The translations under genes were made by a program, and so were the position numbers. From Chrysomallon squamiferum (taxonomy: Eukaryota > Mollusca > Gastropoda > Neomphalida > Peltospiridae), in assembly GCA_012295275.1 (NCBI GenBank), contig CM022666.1, positions 660,001 through 724,000 of the forward strand: a stretch of 64,000 bases of DNA. The letters run 5' to 3'. Of this stretch, positions 1 through 12,770 are shown piece by piece. The notes beneath the pieces are model-generated. The model saw only the letters and a program-made list of their open reading frames with translations, had not been told where the DNA came from and ran no database searches. Every line of letters starts with the position of its first letter. Position 1 is the first letter of the stretch.

Positions 1-360
1 AGCATCCATTCAAGCCTCGCTAGATGGACGACCCCGTGTTCATTGACACCGGCAGCGTTTGAAAGCGGAATTCTTACGTAGGGTCGGATATCGGCATTCG
101 ATGAGCAATGGAATCGTGCCCATTGTTCTGGAAATGACAGCCTGTCAATTGGGGTTGTGCGTTTCACGAGCGAATGCATCGCAGGGTTACCGTTTAGTTG
201 CAAGACGCTCTTTGCTCGCTTCTCCTAACTTAATTGAAGAACGTGGTACACTTCTGGCGCTTTCAATCGCCCGCCGATTTAATAGTCGCAATTCTCCGCT
301 TGTAACAACGCCGCGAACGAGAGAAAACTTTTATACGGGGTAGAAGTCAAGATGATAATT
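1..360. other. CpG-bearing non-repetitive island at left edge
   Basis: About 350 bp of mixed-base, CpG-containing sequence with none of the microsatellites that fill the rest of the left 18 kb. A 94-codon open frame crosses it (59-343) but I recognise no domain, and no good splice sites or neighbouring exon support coding. It could be a conserved non-coding element or the end of an exon lying off the window. Confidence 0.3.
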
Positions 361-1940
361 GTAAAAGCCACGTCAAGGCATAAATCTTAATAGATGAAAT
401 TGTCAAGGGAGAAGATAGTGGAGAGAAAGAAAAAAAAAAAAAAAACAAAAAAAAAAAACGAAAACGCAGAAGAAGTTTTAAAAGATGTATTTTAGATGCT
501 CCATATTGACTGAGGTTTTTTTTTTTTTTTTTTTTTTTTTTGCGGGGAGGGGGGAGGGTTTGGAGCGTAACAAACCGGACAAACGTTTTAGTTCTTTTGT
601 GTGTGGGATCAAAAACGTCTCTCGCGATATGAATACCGGAAGAAAAATTGATATTTTCGCTTGTTCGTGTTTTCAGCTGATTTCTTTTGCTAATAATGGC
701 TGCCCGACGAGCGGGTCAACTAAACTGTGACCCCACGTTTTTGTCGGACGTCTTATTTTCACCGCCATTGTAGACTCTCTCGCGAAAACGGTTTATTATT
801 ATTTTTTATTTTTTTTTATTTGTAAGCTATCCTCCAGACGCTTGCCGAATTTCATCACGTAACCATAAAGCCTCGTTTTAACTAAATGAAGCCTCGTTTC
901 TTGCTTAAATTCTTTATGAAATATTGAAGTGCTCTTGCAGATCGTATTGACAAAAGTAATTAAGATATTTAGCTCCCTCAGTCAGTTCTCAGACCGCTCA
1001 AACAATTTCGCGGACAACAAATGTTTCTTTAGAAGACAAAAAAATAAAAAAAAGCTGGGGGAAAAAAAAACGTCACATTCCTCAGGCTTTTTTGCAACCG
1101 GATTCCCAGAGTGTGGGGGACAAATAGGGAAAAATCGTGGAAACACAGAAGATATATAACATTATACTTAAAACAAAACCTCTTTTGATCACTTATAAAA
1201 CAGATAGCGTTTCACACGGGGCATGAACTCTCTCATTTGAGCTACTCGTAGGTGGACAGACAGACACACAGACATAAAAATATTTTTTTTTTTTGTATCA
1301 GAAACATGAAATAACCTGATTTTATTCACTGAGCTCTGTGTTGTTGAGAACTTTGTTTATCCGAGGTGGTTGGATTCAGAAGGATATCCGATTAATCAGA
1401 CAGACGAACTTACGACAGAATGAAAACTAACAGACATAAAGACAAATTTAAACCAAATTTATAAAAAAAATATTCACAGTGTCGTTTTCATATTAATAAA
1501 AAGAAAAAAACGCTTCAGTATATCGTTCTGATTTCTTCGTTGTGTGTGTGAGTGTGTAGATAAATAGACAGACAGACACATTATAGAAATATATAAAGAT
1601 ATATACAGAGATATTTATAATATTTTATTTCTAATTTTTACTTTTTTTTTCTTTTTTTTTGTACGAAATGAAATGGAGACATATTTTTGAATTCTGCAGA
1701 AAGGTTTAACTTGTGTCTCAGTTATAACTGTGTGTATTGCTCGCCAAACACAGAGACAGATGGGCAGAATAAAGTGTGCCTATTAAACAAATTGTCTGTT
1801 TATACCTTTGTATATATATATATGTATGTGTCCATTTATGTATGTAGACAGGTAGGTATGTTACGTATATATGTGAATTCATGTGTATGTATATATGTAT
1901 TTAGGAATGAATATATGTTTGTGCCATGTATGTATGAACT

Positions 1941-1945
<5 letters not shown>

Positions 1946-2003
<58 letters not shown>
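1946..2003. repeat. (GT)n microsatellite
   Basis: Nearly perfect GT dinucleotide run of about 58 bp. The open frames over it are repeat translations, not genes. Confidence 0.95.
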
Positions 2004-2004
<1 letters not shown>

Positions 2005-2756
2005 ATGTGGAGCAGGGTATGCGCTTGTGTACATACGTGTTTCACCAAAAAAGAGTGTGAGTACTAATGTCCTTGTCCGCCCCTCCCGGCTATTATCATA
2101 GCAATCCATTCCCTCAAGATTTCAAACAACAACAAAACACACACACAAATAACATAAACTACATTACGCTATTACATTGCACCACAGATACATAATTAAA
2201 ACGAAATAAACGCAAACACACATTTTCCATGTACATGTATTTACTTCCTCTTTTTGAAATATCAATAATTGACAAGTTTTATTTGTTGCTGTCAATCAAG
2301 CATTTCTCCTCCCAGGAGAACAGCTTTTGTGTGTTTTTTTTGTCAACTCGGAAATTAAAAACGCGAAACAAAAATAAAACAAGACAAACAAAAGAAACAA
2401 TAAAAGCAAATTACGCATGATAGAGGCGGAAAAAAAAGATGAAAGTTCATCGTCGTATCTACGGAATAACAGATCAATCAGTAAAACGCAAATGTATAAA
2501 ATGGAGCTTTTGTCAAGTATAAAACGTGGAGCCTTTACAGTAGCTGAAATTACTTATTTATTTATTTTATCTATTTATTTTACTTTTTGTACCCTACGTT
2601 CGTTGATATACGTAAGTACTTACCGAACAAATCCTTTCTCGTTTAAATATTTATTCTTAGATCGTTAACAACAACAACAACAATAATAATAATAACAATT
2701 AATTCAATAAGAAGATTAGTAATAATAATAATAATTATTTGTAATAATGGTTGCAG

Positions 2757-2852
2757 TAGTAGTTTAGTAGTAGTAGTAGTAGTAGTAGCAGCAGCAGTAA
2801 TAACAGTAGTGAAAGTAGTACTAGCAGCAGTAATAGTAGTAAAGTAGTAGTA
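2757..2852. repeat. (TAG)n imperfect trinucleotide tract
   Basis: TAG/CAG/TAA trinucleotides in imperfect succession. The surrounding stretch from 2100 to 3390 is AT-rich unique sequence in which I see no gene. Confidence 0.85.
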
Positions 2853-3459
2853 TAGATTCTATTTAGGATTTACCGTAACTATATCTACGTGCTTGTGCGT
2901 ATGTGTGTGTATTGTGTATCTATGCGTGCCTTTGGATTTGTAGACATACAAGACATAGTGTGTATTAAAGTAAAGATATTTTTGGATAAATAATTTTAAA
3001 ATACAGCTTTAACGTTTGACTGCTAACAAGACGCATAACGCAGTTATTTATACGTAAAGTGTGAACTAGTTTATTGTGATTCTCGCGTTATTACATTTAT
3101 ATATAAATGATTACACATCCAGTTACAAACTGAGCAGAGGCTGTTCGTAAAAATCATTTACCATAAAGCAAATGAGCTGTGTTGTTGTTAAATACTGAAG
3201 TAGGTTTTTCATATTTAATCTGGTTTGAACTCTAGAGTGTGTATCAGTTATCAGTCTCGACATCATAATGTAACTTACAGGTTTGGTAAAAGATCGATAG
3301 AATCATTCTAATATTCTGGATCGGAGTCTTGTATTATTTTTATTATAATTTTTATATATTTGATTTTATTATCATTAGTCGTAGTAATGGTATCGCTTGC
3401 CTTTTAACAGTTGTTACTGTGACTTTGTTTTTGTTTTTTTAAAGAAAGAAAATATTTAT

Positions 3460-3493
3460 TTACTTGTTTATTTATTTATTTATTTGTTTATTT

Positions 3494-3528
<35 letters not shown>

Positions 3529-3555
3529 TTTGTTTGTTTGTTTATTTGTTTGGGT
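3460..3555. repeat. (TTTA)n tetranucleotide tract
   Basis: TTTA repeats grading into TTTG repeats, followed by a G-rich patch at 3571-3612. Poly-A tracts follow at 3722-3778. Confidence 0.9.
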
Positions 3556-4029
3556 TGTTTGTCTATTTTTAGGGGGTTTGAGGGGATATAGTTTTTTTTT
3601 GGGGGGGGGTTGGTCTATTTGTTTATTTGCTTATTGTTTGAAAATGTATCCTACGATAAAACTAATTTTAAAAATGATGGGATTAAAAACGGAAGAAAAC
3701 ATCTGAACATCCATGAAATAGGAAAAAAAAAAAAATCCAAATAGAAAAAAAAAAAAAAAAAAAAAATCCAAATAGAAAAACATTTCTTTAAACGAAAAAT
3801 AAAACTAGATAAAGAAAAGCGAGCCGACAATGAATACAAATGAAAAAAAAAAAAAATTTCAAAACAGAATAACAAGAGGGAAATAAAATTATTAACTTCA
3901 TCTGACAAACACAAACACAAAAGCGAGATATGTCTGAATCCACACAACACCTGAGGTTGTTGTTTTTGTGTGTGAAGGAATTTTTTTTTTTTTCTTCTTC
4001 TTCTTCTTCTTCTTCGTCTTCATCATCAA

Positions 4030-4600
4030 TTCCTTTCTCATTCTCTTTTCAACAATGTGACGGCTTCGTTATAACGGGGGAAGGAAACACTGCTTTGACT
4101 CACCCGTCATTCAGCGCCTTTATCTGACGCGGATTTCACTCAAAGAACGCTTCGCCGTCGTCGACTCGAGGGATTTGCAGAAACTGTCCGAGTAATCAGC
4201 AGCTTCTCGTGGAAACTCGATAGAAACCGCGGATTCACTGAGAAGAAGTTCCCACTCGGCAGTAACGACCCGGCCATTCTTGCAACACATGCGAACCGCT
4301 CTCGACGCAGAGTCGTAACGGAAGCCGGTGTCTGTGAGTTCTTATCGATAATTGGGGACTAATAGTTAAAAGCCTTTGTGCGCCCTCTTCACAGTGACGT
4401 CCCCTTCCTCGCTCACAAACGTCTCTCGCCCGCGGCCGGTGTATGTGGTCATTACCGGATTGTCATTTGCCCGTTGGTCAGCAAAGGGCATTATGCTGCT
4501 GGACATGCCGCTACAGTGTGACAAGATCGTGGTGTGGAAGTGGGGGGGGCAAGAATATAAATTGGGGTGCGTTCGTTCGGGTTTGGTTTGGAGTAATTGA
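4030..4600. other. CpG-rich non-repetitive island, candidate cis-regulatory or conserved element
   Basis: Roughly 550 bp of unique sequence with many CpG steps, including an ATCGATA core near 4345. It is flanked by poly-pyrimidine and GATA/GACA repeats. Open frames exist on both strands but lack recognisable domains or splice structure, so I treat it as non-coding. Confidence 0.35.
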
Positions 4601-4678
4601 GATAATGTTAATGAAATTTGTAATAAAAAAATAATAATAGTAATAATAATTGGCATGAAAGACTTAATTATATTATTA

Positions 4679-4767
4679 GACAGATAGATAGATAGATAGA
4701 TGTTTAGATAGATAGATAGATAGATAGACTCATAAACAGACAGACAGACAGATAGATAGACAGATAT
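4679..4767. repeat. (GATA)n/(GACA)n compound microsatellite
   Basis: Two GATA blocks separated by short interruptions, then GACA units. Confidence 0.92.
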
Positions 4768-5771
4768 TAATCCTCACTTTCTGTTTTTTCTTATTTTCGT
4801 GTTCTTAGTTGTTCTATTTTTTCTTCTTCTTTCCATATTTTACTTTTAATTTCTTGTTAATTGCCATTTTTGTTCTGGTTTTTCTTATTTTTCTTTATTT
4901 TATTTTATTTTATTTGTTGTTGTTGTTGGTTTTTTTTTTTTCCAACATTCTGTTTTTTATTCTTTCTATTAAACATTTTAATTTTATTTCCCTTCTTTTT
5001 CTTTTACATTTTCTTACATTTTAATGTTTTACTTTTTCTTTCTCTTTCTTATACTTATATTTCATTTATTATTTATATTTTTCGTTTCGTTTTGTATATT
5101 ATTATTATGAGTAGTAGTAGTAGTAGTAGTAGTACTGCTATTACTGCTATTACTATTTTTTTTATTAGTACTATCATTACTATTATTACTGTTGTTCTTG
5201 CTGTTGAAAAAAAAAAAGTAGAAGAAGAAGAAACAAGGAATATGGCCAAATTTTAAAAATGCATTTCCTAAACAAACTGGTCAGTGATTACTGCCTTCAT
5301 CTAATATGTCACGTGATACCAGATGAATCCTTCATCATTCTGTCTTCCTGGTATTTATTTTAGTTTCGTATAAACATAATACAGTTATGAGCAATAATTC
5401 TTTCCATTCACAAGCGCACATTTGTTTGACAATTACATATATTCACAGAGATCCATAAAGACGTCAAAAAAATAATTAGAATTTTTGTTAATGAGATTAT
5501 TAATTCCACTCAGATATTTTCATAAAACGCATACGTCATCTACAACTTCGTCAACCATTGTGTGTGTGTGACCTGTGGTGTTTTATCAGCTACATAATTA
5601 CATAGTTATGTTTCATTCCTGTTTGTTGTTGTTTTTTTCCTACCGGGATTTTCTAAATGCTTTATTTCATTATGTCGTCGTGTTTATTCGATTTTTTTTA
5701 ACTGCTATTTTTCTTTTATCGGAAAAACCATTTTAAAAAATACCATCAAGCGTAAAAAAAGAAAAAAAGAA

Positions 5772-5778
<7 letters not shown>

Positions 5779-5823
<45 letters not shown>
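5779..5823. repeat. 45-bp poly(A) tract
   Basis: An uninterrupted run of A. No retroposed gene body or target-site duplication is apparent on either side. The AT-rich stretch from 4770 to 5890 holds nothing else I recognise. Confidence 0.95.
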
Positions 5824-5826
<3 letters not shown>

Positions 5827-5889
5827 CTGAACAGAAACCAAATGTTACAGGAACTAAAAAAAGAACGATACTTTAATTTCCAAGATTTT

Positions 5890-6310
5890 GCTACTTATTC
5901 CAAACCCACCCTTCCACACCCTCGCTTTGAAAAGATTTCTTTTTAACCCACACCGCCGTACATTCGGATAAAAACGTGGAACCGGAAGTGAACGGAAAGC
6001 CGCCATTGTGGACTTCTTTCGCTACTCTCTTTTGCCTGATTACCTGGGTTCCGAAGGAAATGGCGATCCCACAATACTTTGTCGCTAGTTTTGTTATTTT
6101 CGTTAAAGCCATTGTTCCAACCCACCGGCGGCAAAAAGCCTCTTTCTGGTGGTAACGAAGCGTGTTATTAGCCATTGAATTAATAGCACGGTTTTCACTG
6201 CGGAATAGCTTTCCATTCACTGCGGGCCATGTGTCACACAATGAACGGGTTTGTTCGCTAATAACGAACGCTATTGAATGCGTTTACAGCACTGAGATCA
6301 GGCAAAACTA
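5890..6310. promoter_or_regulatory. Orphan promoter-like island with ETS and YY1-like sites
   Basis: Unique CpG-bearing DNA containing ACCGGAAGTG (5981-5990), an ETS-family core, followed within 10 bp by GCCGCCATTG, close to the YY1 consensus. This pairing is typical of housekeeping promoters, but I find no recognisable coding exon on either side. A conserved enhancer is an equally good reading. Confidence 0.35.
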
Positions 6311-6481
6311 CTCAATATAATTTTTTTTTAGGTTTTTTAAAGGTTTTTTAAGGGTTTTTTTTAATTTAAATAATAATAAAAAGAGTCAAGAAAAAGTTTT
6401 AAAAATTGAAAATAGTTGAATATGCTTAACATTAATTCTTTTTTTATGTTGTGAAACCTTTTTTTTTTTTTTTGCTTTTAT

Positions 6482-6519
6482 TTTCTTCTTCTTCTTCTTC
6501 TTCTTATTATTATTATTAT

Positions 6520-6560
<41 letters not shown>

Positions 6561-6612
6561 ATAGTATTACAATAGCAGTAGTAGTAATAGTAGTAGTAGT
6601 AGTAGTAAAAGT
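6482..6612. repeat. (TTC)n-(TTA)n-(TAG)n compound tract
   Basis: Three trinucleotide arrays in succession, decaying into imperfect TAG/TAA triplets to about 6710. Confidence 0.9.
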
Positions 6613-6815
6613 AATGGTATTCATGTAATAGCAGTAATAGTATTAACAGTAGTAGTATTAATAGTAACAGCAGTAGTAGTGAGAGTAACAGTAGTAGAAG
6701 TAGTAGTTGTTGTTGTTGTAATAATTGCTGTAGTAGTTGTGAAAACTATAACATTCATTAATTTTATATTTGTCATTATACTCTGTATTAAACTAAATTT
6801 TATTCTAAACCATTC

Positions 6816-6923
6816 ATGTATGTATGTATGTATGTATATGTATGTATGTATGTTTGTATGTATGTATGTATGTATATATGTGTATGTATGTATGTATGTA
6901 TGTATGTATGTATGTATGTATTT
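6816..6923. repeat. (ATGT)n microsatellite
   Basis: ATGT units with ATAT interruptions. A second array of the same unit lies at 7139-7213, bracketing a tRNA-like fragment. Confidence 0.92.
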
Positions 6924-6984
6924 AGGTATGAAAATTCTCTGTCTTATGTACGTCTGGACAGTCTCTGCACACAGAAGTATTCAG

Positions 6985-7085
6985 GAACTCATTGGCACAG
7001 GGGAAAAGTCACTGAGGTGCCGCTGACGAGACTTGAACGTATGACACCCAATCGACCGACGATAACCGACACAGCGTTATATCAG
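6985..7085 (-). mobile_element. Degenerate tRNA-like SINE fragment
   Basis: On the minus strand the stretch contains GTTCAAGTCTC (near 7026-7036), close to a Pol III B box, with a GC-rich body upstream unlike the flanking ATGT repeats. Both flanks are ATGT microsatellite. I could not fold a complete cloverleaf, so a decayed tRNA-derived SINE head fits better than a working tRNA gene. Confidence 0.35.
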
Positions 7086-7138
7086 TATGTGTGTGTTTAT
7101 GTTTTTGTATACATGTCTATGTATTTATGTATATATAT

Positions 7139-7213
7139 ATGCATGCATGTATGTATGTATGTATGTATGTATGTATGTATGTATGTATGTATGTATGTAT
7201 CTATCTATCTATT
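7139..7213. repeat. (ATGT)n then (ATCT)n microsatellite
   Basis: ATGT array ending in a few ATCT units. Confidence 0.92.
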
Positions 7214-7756
7214 TCTGCATCTGTGTTTGTGTAATAACGTGTATTAATTTCATTCTTCAAATTTATTTTTAATATCTTTAAAACTTTGCAAACAAAACAT
7301 TTAATCTTTTTCTATATAATCATCGTCTTGTCTCATTTGTAAAAACCTACAGTAATTAAACTCTATATCTCTTCGTGCTTATTTTTACACAACGTTCGAG
7401 AGAAAAACGACAAAAGATAAACATACAGCTTTTCTTTTTAAGACGGACTTTTTTTATAGACTCTCGTTCTAGCATAATACAATAATGAATAGTTTCAGTC
7501 CTTGATTTAACAAAAGACAAATGGCAGAGCTATCATCGGGTTGCACAAATAAACAGTCGATTAGTATTTAATTTCAATATTTTTTATTAGAAAAATTAAT
7601 TTTAATTGTTAGTGAAATCATGTGATGTATCTCTAATGTCTTGACATTAGGGTTTGTGTTTGGTTGAATTAAAGCTGTCTTCTTCAAGTATTCAGTTTCG
7701 TATTGTTAGTGGTTAGATGTATCACCTTTACACTGGATTTTTTTTCTCTCTCTCTA

Positions 7757-7813
<57 letters not shown>

Positions 7814-7830
7814 GGTATTATTATTATTAC

Positions 7831-7885
<55 letters not shown>
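7757..7885. repeat. (TTA)n microsatellite
   Basis: Almost pure TTA triplets for about 130 bp. The AT-rich DNA from 7214 to 8160 around it has no gene I can see. Confidence 0.95.
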
Positions 7886-8160
7886 TCTTTCATTTTTTTG
7901 TTTTATACTGATTTTTCTCTTTTTTTTTTCTTTTTAAATTATTTTCTTATTTTATTCTTTCATTTTTATATTATTTATTTATTTATTATTTTGTTTTATT
8001 TATTTTTCACTTATTTATTATTTTTATTTATTTTTCATTTATTCATTATTCTTATTTATTTTGTTTAATTACCATTGTTTAATTATTTTTTATGTGTTAT
8101 ATTTTTATTTAGTGTAGGAATAGTTGCAAGAGTCGTTTTAGTAAAGCAACAAAAGCAGTG

Positions 8161-8440
8161 AAGTAGTAGTTATAGTAGTAGTTGTTATAGTAGTTGTAGT
8201 AGCGGTAGTAGTTGTAGTAGTATTTGTAGTTGTAGTAAAGCAGCTGTAGCAATAGTGGTACTAGGAGTAACACATAAATAATAAAGTAGTAGCAGTAGTA
8301 GTATTAATGGTAATAACAGCATTAGAAGTATAAGTAGTAGTAATAGTACAGATGTAGTTATAGCAGAAGTAGCAGGTGTAGCAGCAGGTGCAGCAACAAC
8401 AGTGGTAGTAGTAATAGTGATGATGATGATGATGGTGACA
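8161..8440. repeat. Degenerate TAG/TTG trinucleotide field
   Basis: About 280 bp of imperfect GTAGTA, GTTGTA and GCAGTA triplets ending in a GATGAT run. It is a decayed trinucleotide array. Confidence 0.8.
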
Positions 8441-8599
8441 GTCTATTATTGTCATTCTTATTTTTCTTTCGTTCTCACTGGGTTTCTTCTTGTTTGCTTT
8501 GGACGAGTTTGCGGTGGAGTTTTCGTGGGCTTTTTTTTATTTTTTTTATTTAGAGAAGATTTTCTTTCTTTCTTTCTTTTTATTATAACTTTTTTTTAA

Positions 8600-9730
8600 A
8601 AAGGCTAAATCATTGTTCAATGCCTCGAATATTCTCGCACATCACTTGAAAGGAAGTGAAAAAGAAATCTGTTTTTTCTCGCGGTCAAGCGATGATCAAA
8701 GAAATACGTGATGGATTTCGGAGATGTCGCTGCCTTCCCGCTCTCGCCACAACTCACAGACCCGTGTCTACATCAGCGCTGACGTCGAAGGGACATTCCA
8801 TTTAATCTTCAAGTTATAAACGTTTAATCATATTTCCAGGCAAACATAATCACAATCAGCGGCGAATTTCTGCCGAGGACGAGACAACACGACGCAGAAA
8901 GATCCCATATTAATGCTGATAAGGGTCAGTCCACCGAAGACGTTCCCATTTGTAATTGACCAAGTCAAACAGCCTCTGGTGGCCTCGCGAGAAAGCACAA
9001 AAATTACATTCCTTCACTGCAGCCTCCGCGATTGCCAAAGAGTCATGAAATTCCAGCCAAAGAACGGCTAACGAGCAAGCAATTCGATTCTCTCGCCTGC
9101 CTTTACGAGTGTGAGGAACACAAATCAGCCGATAATGTTATGTCCACCTTTGCCTCCCGACTGCAAACATGTCGGCAGCTGTGATAGATGGAAAAATAAT
9201 GGCCCTGACGCTATCGCTCGAGTAGAGCCTCTACACCAAGACAGGAATTGTGGGTAAACAATGCCGGCGGATACGGTTTTGGCCTCTTGAATGCCGATGG
9301 ATGATGATCGCGCAAAATGACTTGATTTCGGTATCATTCGTAACCCCGGTGTCCTTTCTGAAAGACATATTGCTCCGAAATCAAAGATTACCCACTTTAT
9401 GAAGGCGCGCAATGTTTCATGGTCAACCATGGATGTGTATGCTGTCTCCGCCGTCAATCTCATTTGTCCCAATAATCCAGACCAGTTTTCGTTTCTTTGC
9501 GGTACTTCACGCCGCGTCGTGTGCCCGCCAAGAGGAGGTAACTGGACGTTGTTTGCAAAATGGCAGACTTCAGATCCGTAAAACAGAGAAATGTTGGTTT
9601 CGGTTGTGTTGTACCAATATTGGGATTTGACGATAAAATAATCATATTAGTTCGTGGAAATTTTACCACCATTGAGACTGTTAGAAAGGCGGTGTTTGAC
9701 TCTCTGTGTGACATTAATACAAGTGCGTCG
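8600..9730. other. 1.1-kb non-repetitive CpG-bearing island
   Basis: The largest repeat-free block in the left third apart from 11.1-12.2 kb. It contains a TGACGTC CRE-like palindrome near 8780. Several frames of 60-120 codons are open on both strands (for example 9560-9760 on +), but none shows a domain I recognise or a convincing exon chain. I favour clustered conserved non-coding elements; an unrecognised single-exon gene is not excluded. Confidence 0.35.
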
Positions 9731-10396
9731 TTGATGTTGTACAGTAAACAACTGTCTTCGTTCCTTAATTTGGTTTTTTTTTCTCACTCTTTTGGTTTTT
9801 CACTTTTTTTGTTTTTCTTTAACTTTTTCTTTTTTCTTTTTTCTTTTTTTTTATTATTATTATTTTTTTTTTTTTTTTATTATTATTATTATTTTTTTAT
9901 TATTATTGGGGGTTTTTTTTAATTCAGATTTTAATTTCAATTACTTGTTTTTGTTGCTGTTCATTTGGTAAGATATGTACTTAACAAATATTAAGATAAT
10001 GATAATAAATGATTGTAATAACAGTAGTAGTAGTTGTTGTTGTCGTTGTTGTATTCTTAGTAGTATATAAATATATACATCTGCCTAACTGTGTATAGAT
10101 GTATCTATGTGCGAATGTATGTATGTATATGTATGTATGAATGAATGTATGTATATTATGTATGTATGTATGTATATTATACAATACATTGTTTTTGTTG
10201 TTGTTGTTGTTTGTTTTGTGTGTTGTTGTTTTTTGTTTGTTTTTTATATTTGCGTGATCACAACTAAAGATTAATATGGCGTGTTGTTCTGTTGTTCATG
10301 TTCAAAAACAAAATTAATTTAAAAAAAGAAAGACATTTAATATTTACCAAGCATTTAGGATGATTCGTTCGACCTTGATACTGTTTTCTTTTTTGA

Positions 10397-10417
10397 TTAT
10401 TATCATCATCATCATCA

Positions 10418-10474
<57 letters not shown>
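10397..10474. repeat. (ATC)n/(TTA)n microsatellite
   Basis: ATC triplets passing into TTA triplets. Confidence 0.92.
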
Positions 10475-10475
<1 letters not shown>

Positions 10476-10589
10476 GTATATTTTAGTTTTTATTATTAGC
10501 TAGGTTTTTTTAAACAGAAAGCGGGTTTCTCTGTCTGTTTTCACTCATTTTCATTCTTCCTTTCTCCTTTTCTTTCTGTTTTTATTATT

Positions 10590-10596
10590 CTCTCTC

Positions 10597-10687
<91 letters not shown>
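10590..10687. repeat. (CT)n microsatellite
   Basis: 98 bp of CT with one G interruption. Confidence 0.95.
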
Positions 10688-10691
<4 letters not shown>

Positions 10692-11124
10692 GAAGCCTTC
10701 TCTATTCAGGAATATCTTAAAAGCGAAGTATTCTTTCTTTTTATTTAAAAATTTTAACATCGACTCATTTATGATCATTTGTTACGATTGATTTCTACTC
10801 ATTATTACTCACTATTAATTAGATTATTAAAATAATCCTGTGTTCTAGAGTAAACAACAACTTAAATGTAAAAGCCATAGAAAAATGTAATCCATTCATT
10901 TTTTTTTTTACTGTAATTGTAAAGAATAATTAAATCTTCGTATTTTTTTCTTCTTTTCCGTGTGCAAATGTAAAACTAAAGTTTTAAAAAGTTAAAGCCA
11001 ATTTAAAATCAGAAAGTCAACATTTTACGTTAGAGATTGTTAAAAAGGGAAGAAACAAAAAGAAAAGAAAAAAAAAAAAACAGAAAGAAAAGAAAAGAAA
11101 AAGAAAAAGATGAAGAAAATAAAA

Positions 11125-12250
11125 TTGTTTGCGTTAATGAACCGCTCGAATACATCCTCCCATAAAAACCGGAAATCGCTGCGGAATGAAATTCACGAAC
11201 AAAAACGAAAAAATACGGACAAACAAATATTGAATTCTGATGCAGAAATGTGTTGATTTGGTGTCGCTCGAACAATTTTTGGCGAGAATAGCTGCTTTTC
11301 GTTTTAATTCCATTTTGATTCCTACTCCGAAAAAAGGTATTTTCGTGAAAGGCTTCATATCGGATCATGGATGATCCGATTCTATTGAAGTCCATGCAAC
11401 GCAACTTCTTAGCGGCTATGGCTTCATTAATCTTTTGTTGCAATTTGATGAAATATCAGCAAAAGCAGCAGAAAACAAGACGTCAATGGGAGGCAATGGA
11501 ACGGAGAACAATGAACAGAATGAACGCGAAGGATTCGGCGCGCTTCCACCATTATTAAGGCACTTTCCAGAGATCCTCGACAAAAGGTTTTGCTTTTAAA
11601 CCCATCAATACATGGCTCAATTATTATAATTCAAGCATTTCAAGTAATGAAGCATCTTTCAGCACTCACAAGACCCGTTCTAATAAAACACAAAGCAGCC
11701 ACGGGCCGCCATTTCTGCTGAATAGTTAGGGAATTATCTGGGTCAGAGGTCGCATCGCGAAGACTGGATGGGCTCTGATTGAAGATGATTCGGGGTACGC
11801 GGTGAATGATACTCGACTTTAATTGTCTTTCCTTTGCTCAAGGCGCATCCGACGTTCCTCGCACGCGGGAGTCTGGCGCTTCCGAATCGTTCGGGTTTGT
11901 CTCAGAAAAGTCTTGTTTTTGGCCTCCATTGATGCCGTGCAATGTGGAAAGACCGTTCTTTGGAAGACGAGGGATTTTTTTGTATGAATTTAATCTGGAG
12001 AAAGATCGGCAAGATGAGATTTCGCACAACGGGTTGAAGAACGCGGAGCAAGAGAGCAAGAGAAAATCATTACAGCGTGGCACTATCGCGATTCAAACCG
12101 CTAGTGAACGGGTGAGAAATGTCTGCGATAAATCGTATATCTGCGCGTTTAATAAACAGTGTATCATACCGTCTGTAACTCACAGATGTAATACTTGCAA
12201 CCGAAATAGCTCGCCAGTGAATGAAAGACTGGGAGATAAAGCAAAAGGAG
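11125..12250. other. 1.1-kb non-repetitive CpG-bearing island
   Basis: Unique CpG-containing sequence between a purine tract (11043-11120) and the polypurine field that starts near 12240. It carries the longest non-repeat open frame of the left third (11806-12267 +, 153 codons), but that protein has no recognisable domain and mixed, non-gene-like composition. Candidate conserved non-coding element cluster. Confidence 0.35.
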
Positions 12251-12770
12251 AGAATATTAGCAAATGAATGAGTGATGGAAGAAATAGGAATGTGAAGAAA
12301 TATCCGAAATGAATGAAAGAAGAAAGATCATATAGTAAGAGAGAAAAAGCTCGGAAAGAAAGAAGCATTGAAGAAAATAAAATAAAAATGAAAGAAGAAG
12401 GAAGCAGGACAGAAGAAAGTAAGCGAATGAAAAAGTTAAAAAAAAAAAATAGTGAATAAGGAATATTAAAGAAATGACGAAGAACAAGAAATAAAAAGAA
12501 AAATAAGAAAGAAAGGCGAAGAAAAAATAAAAACGTGCAAGAGGAAAACAGAAAAAACACCCGAAAAAACGAGAGAAACAAAATGAAACAAAAAGGCGAA
12601 AGAAGCTAAATGAAAAATTTTATAAGAGAAAGAAAAAAAACGAAATAAGAAACTAATACATTTTTTTTTTCTTAAAATAATCCAAAATAAACTAAAATAT
12701 TGAAAATATGAAAGAAAACAGAAAAGTATTTTGAAAAAAAAAAAAAAAAACAACAGCAAAACATGAAATG
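12240..12770 (+). repeat. 500-bp polypurine tract
   Basis: The + strand is overwhelmingly A and G for about 500 bp without a fixed repeat unit (GAAAGAA-type). It is a strand-asymmetric low-complexity tract adjoining the unique island at its left. Confidence 0.75.

Noticed and set aside
59-343. A coding gene at the left edge
   Set aside because: 94 open codons but no recognisable protein features; both neighbouring strands are also fairly open in this GC-richer island.
5779-5823. Poly(A) tract as a processed pseudogene tail
   Set aside because: No gene-like body precedes it and no target-site duplication was found.
6985-7085. A functional tRNA gene
   Set aside because: Only a B-box-like segment is recognisable; I could not fold a cloverleaf or identify an anticodon stem.
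7740-8068. Poly-Ile/Tyr open frames
   Set aside because: They are translations of (TTA)n and T-rich sequence; the same applies at 14330-14550, 18303-18487, 43290-43580 and 63710-63800.
11806-12267. 153-codon open frame on the + strand
   Set aside because: No domain, no splice partners, and it ends in the polypurine tract; more likely chance in a CpG-bearing non-coding island.
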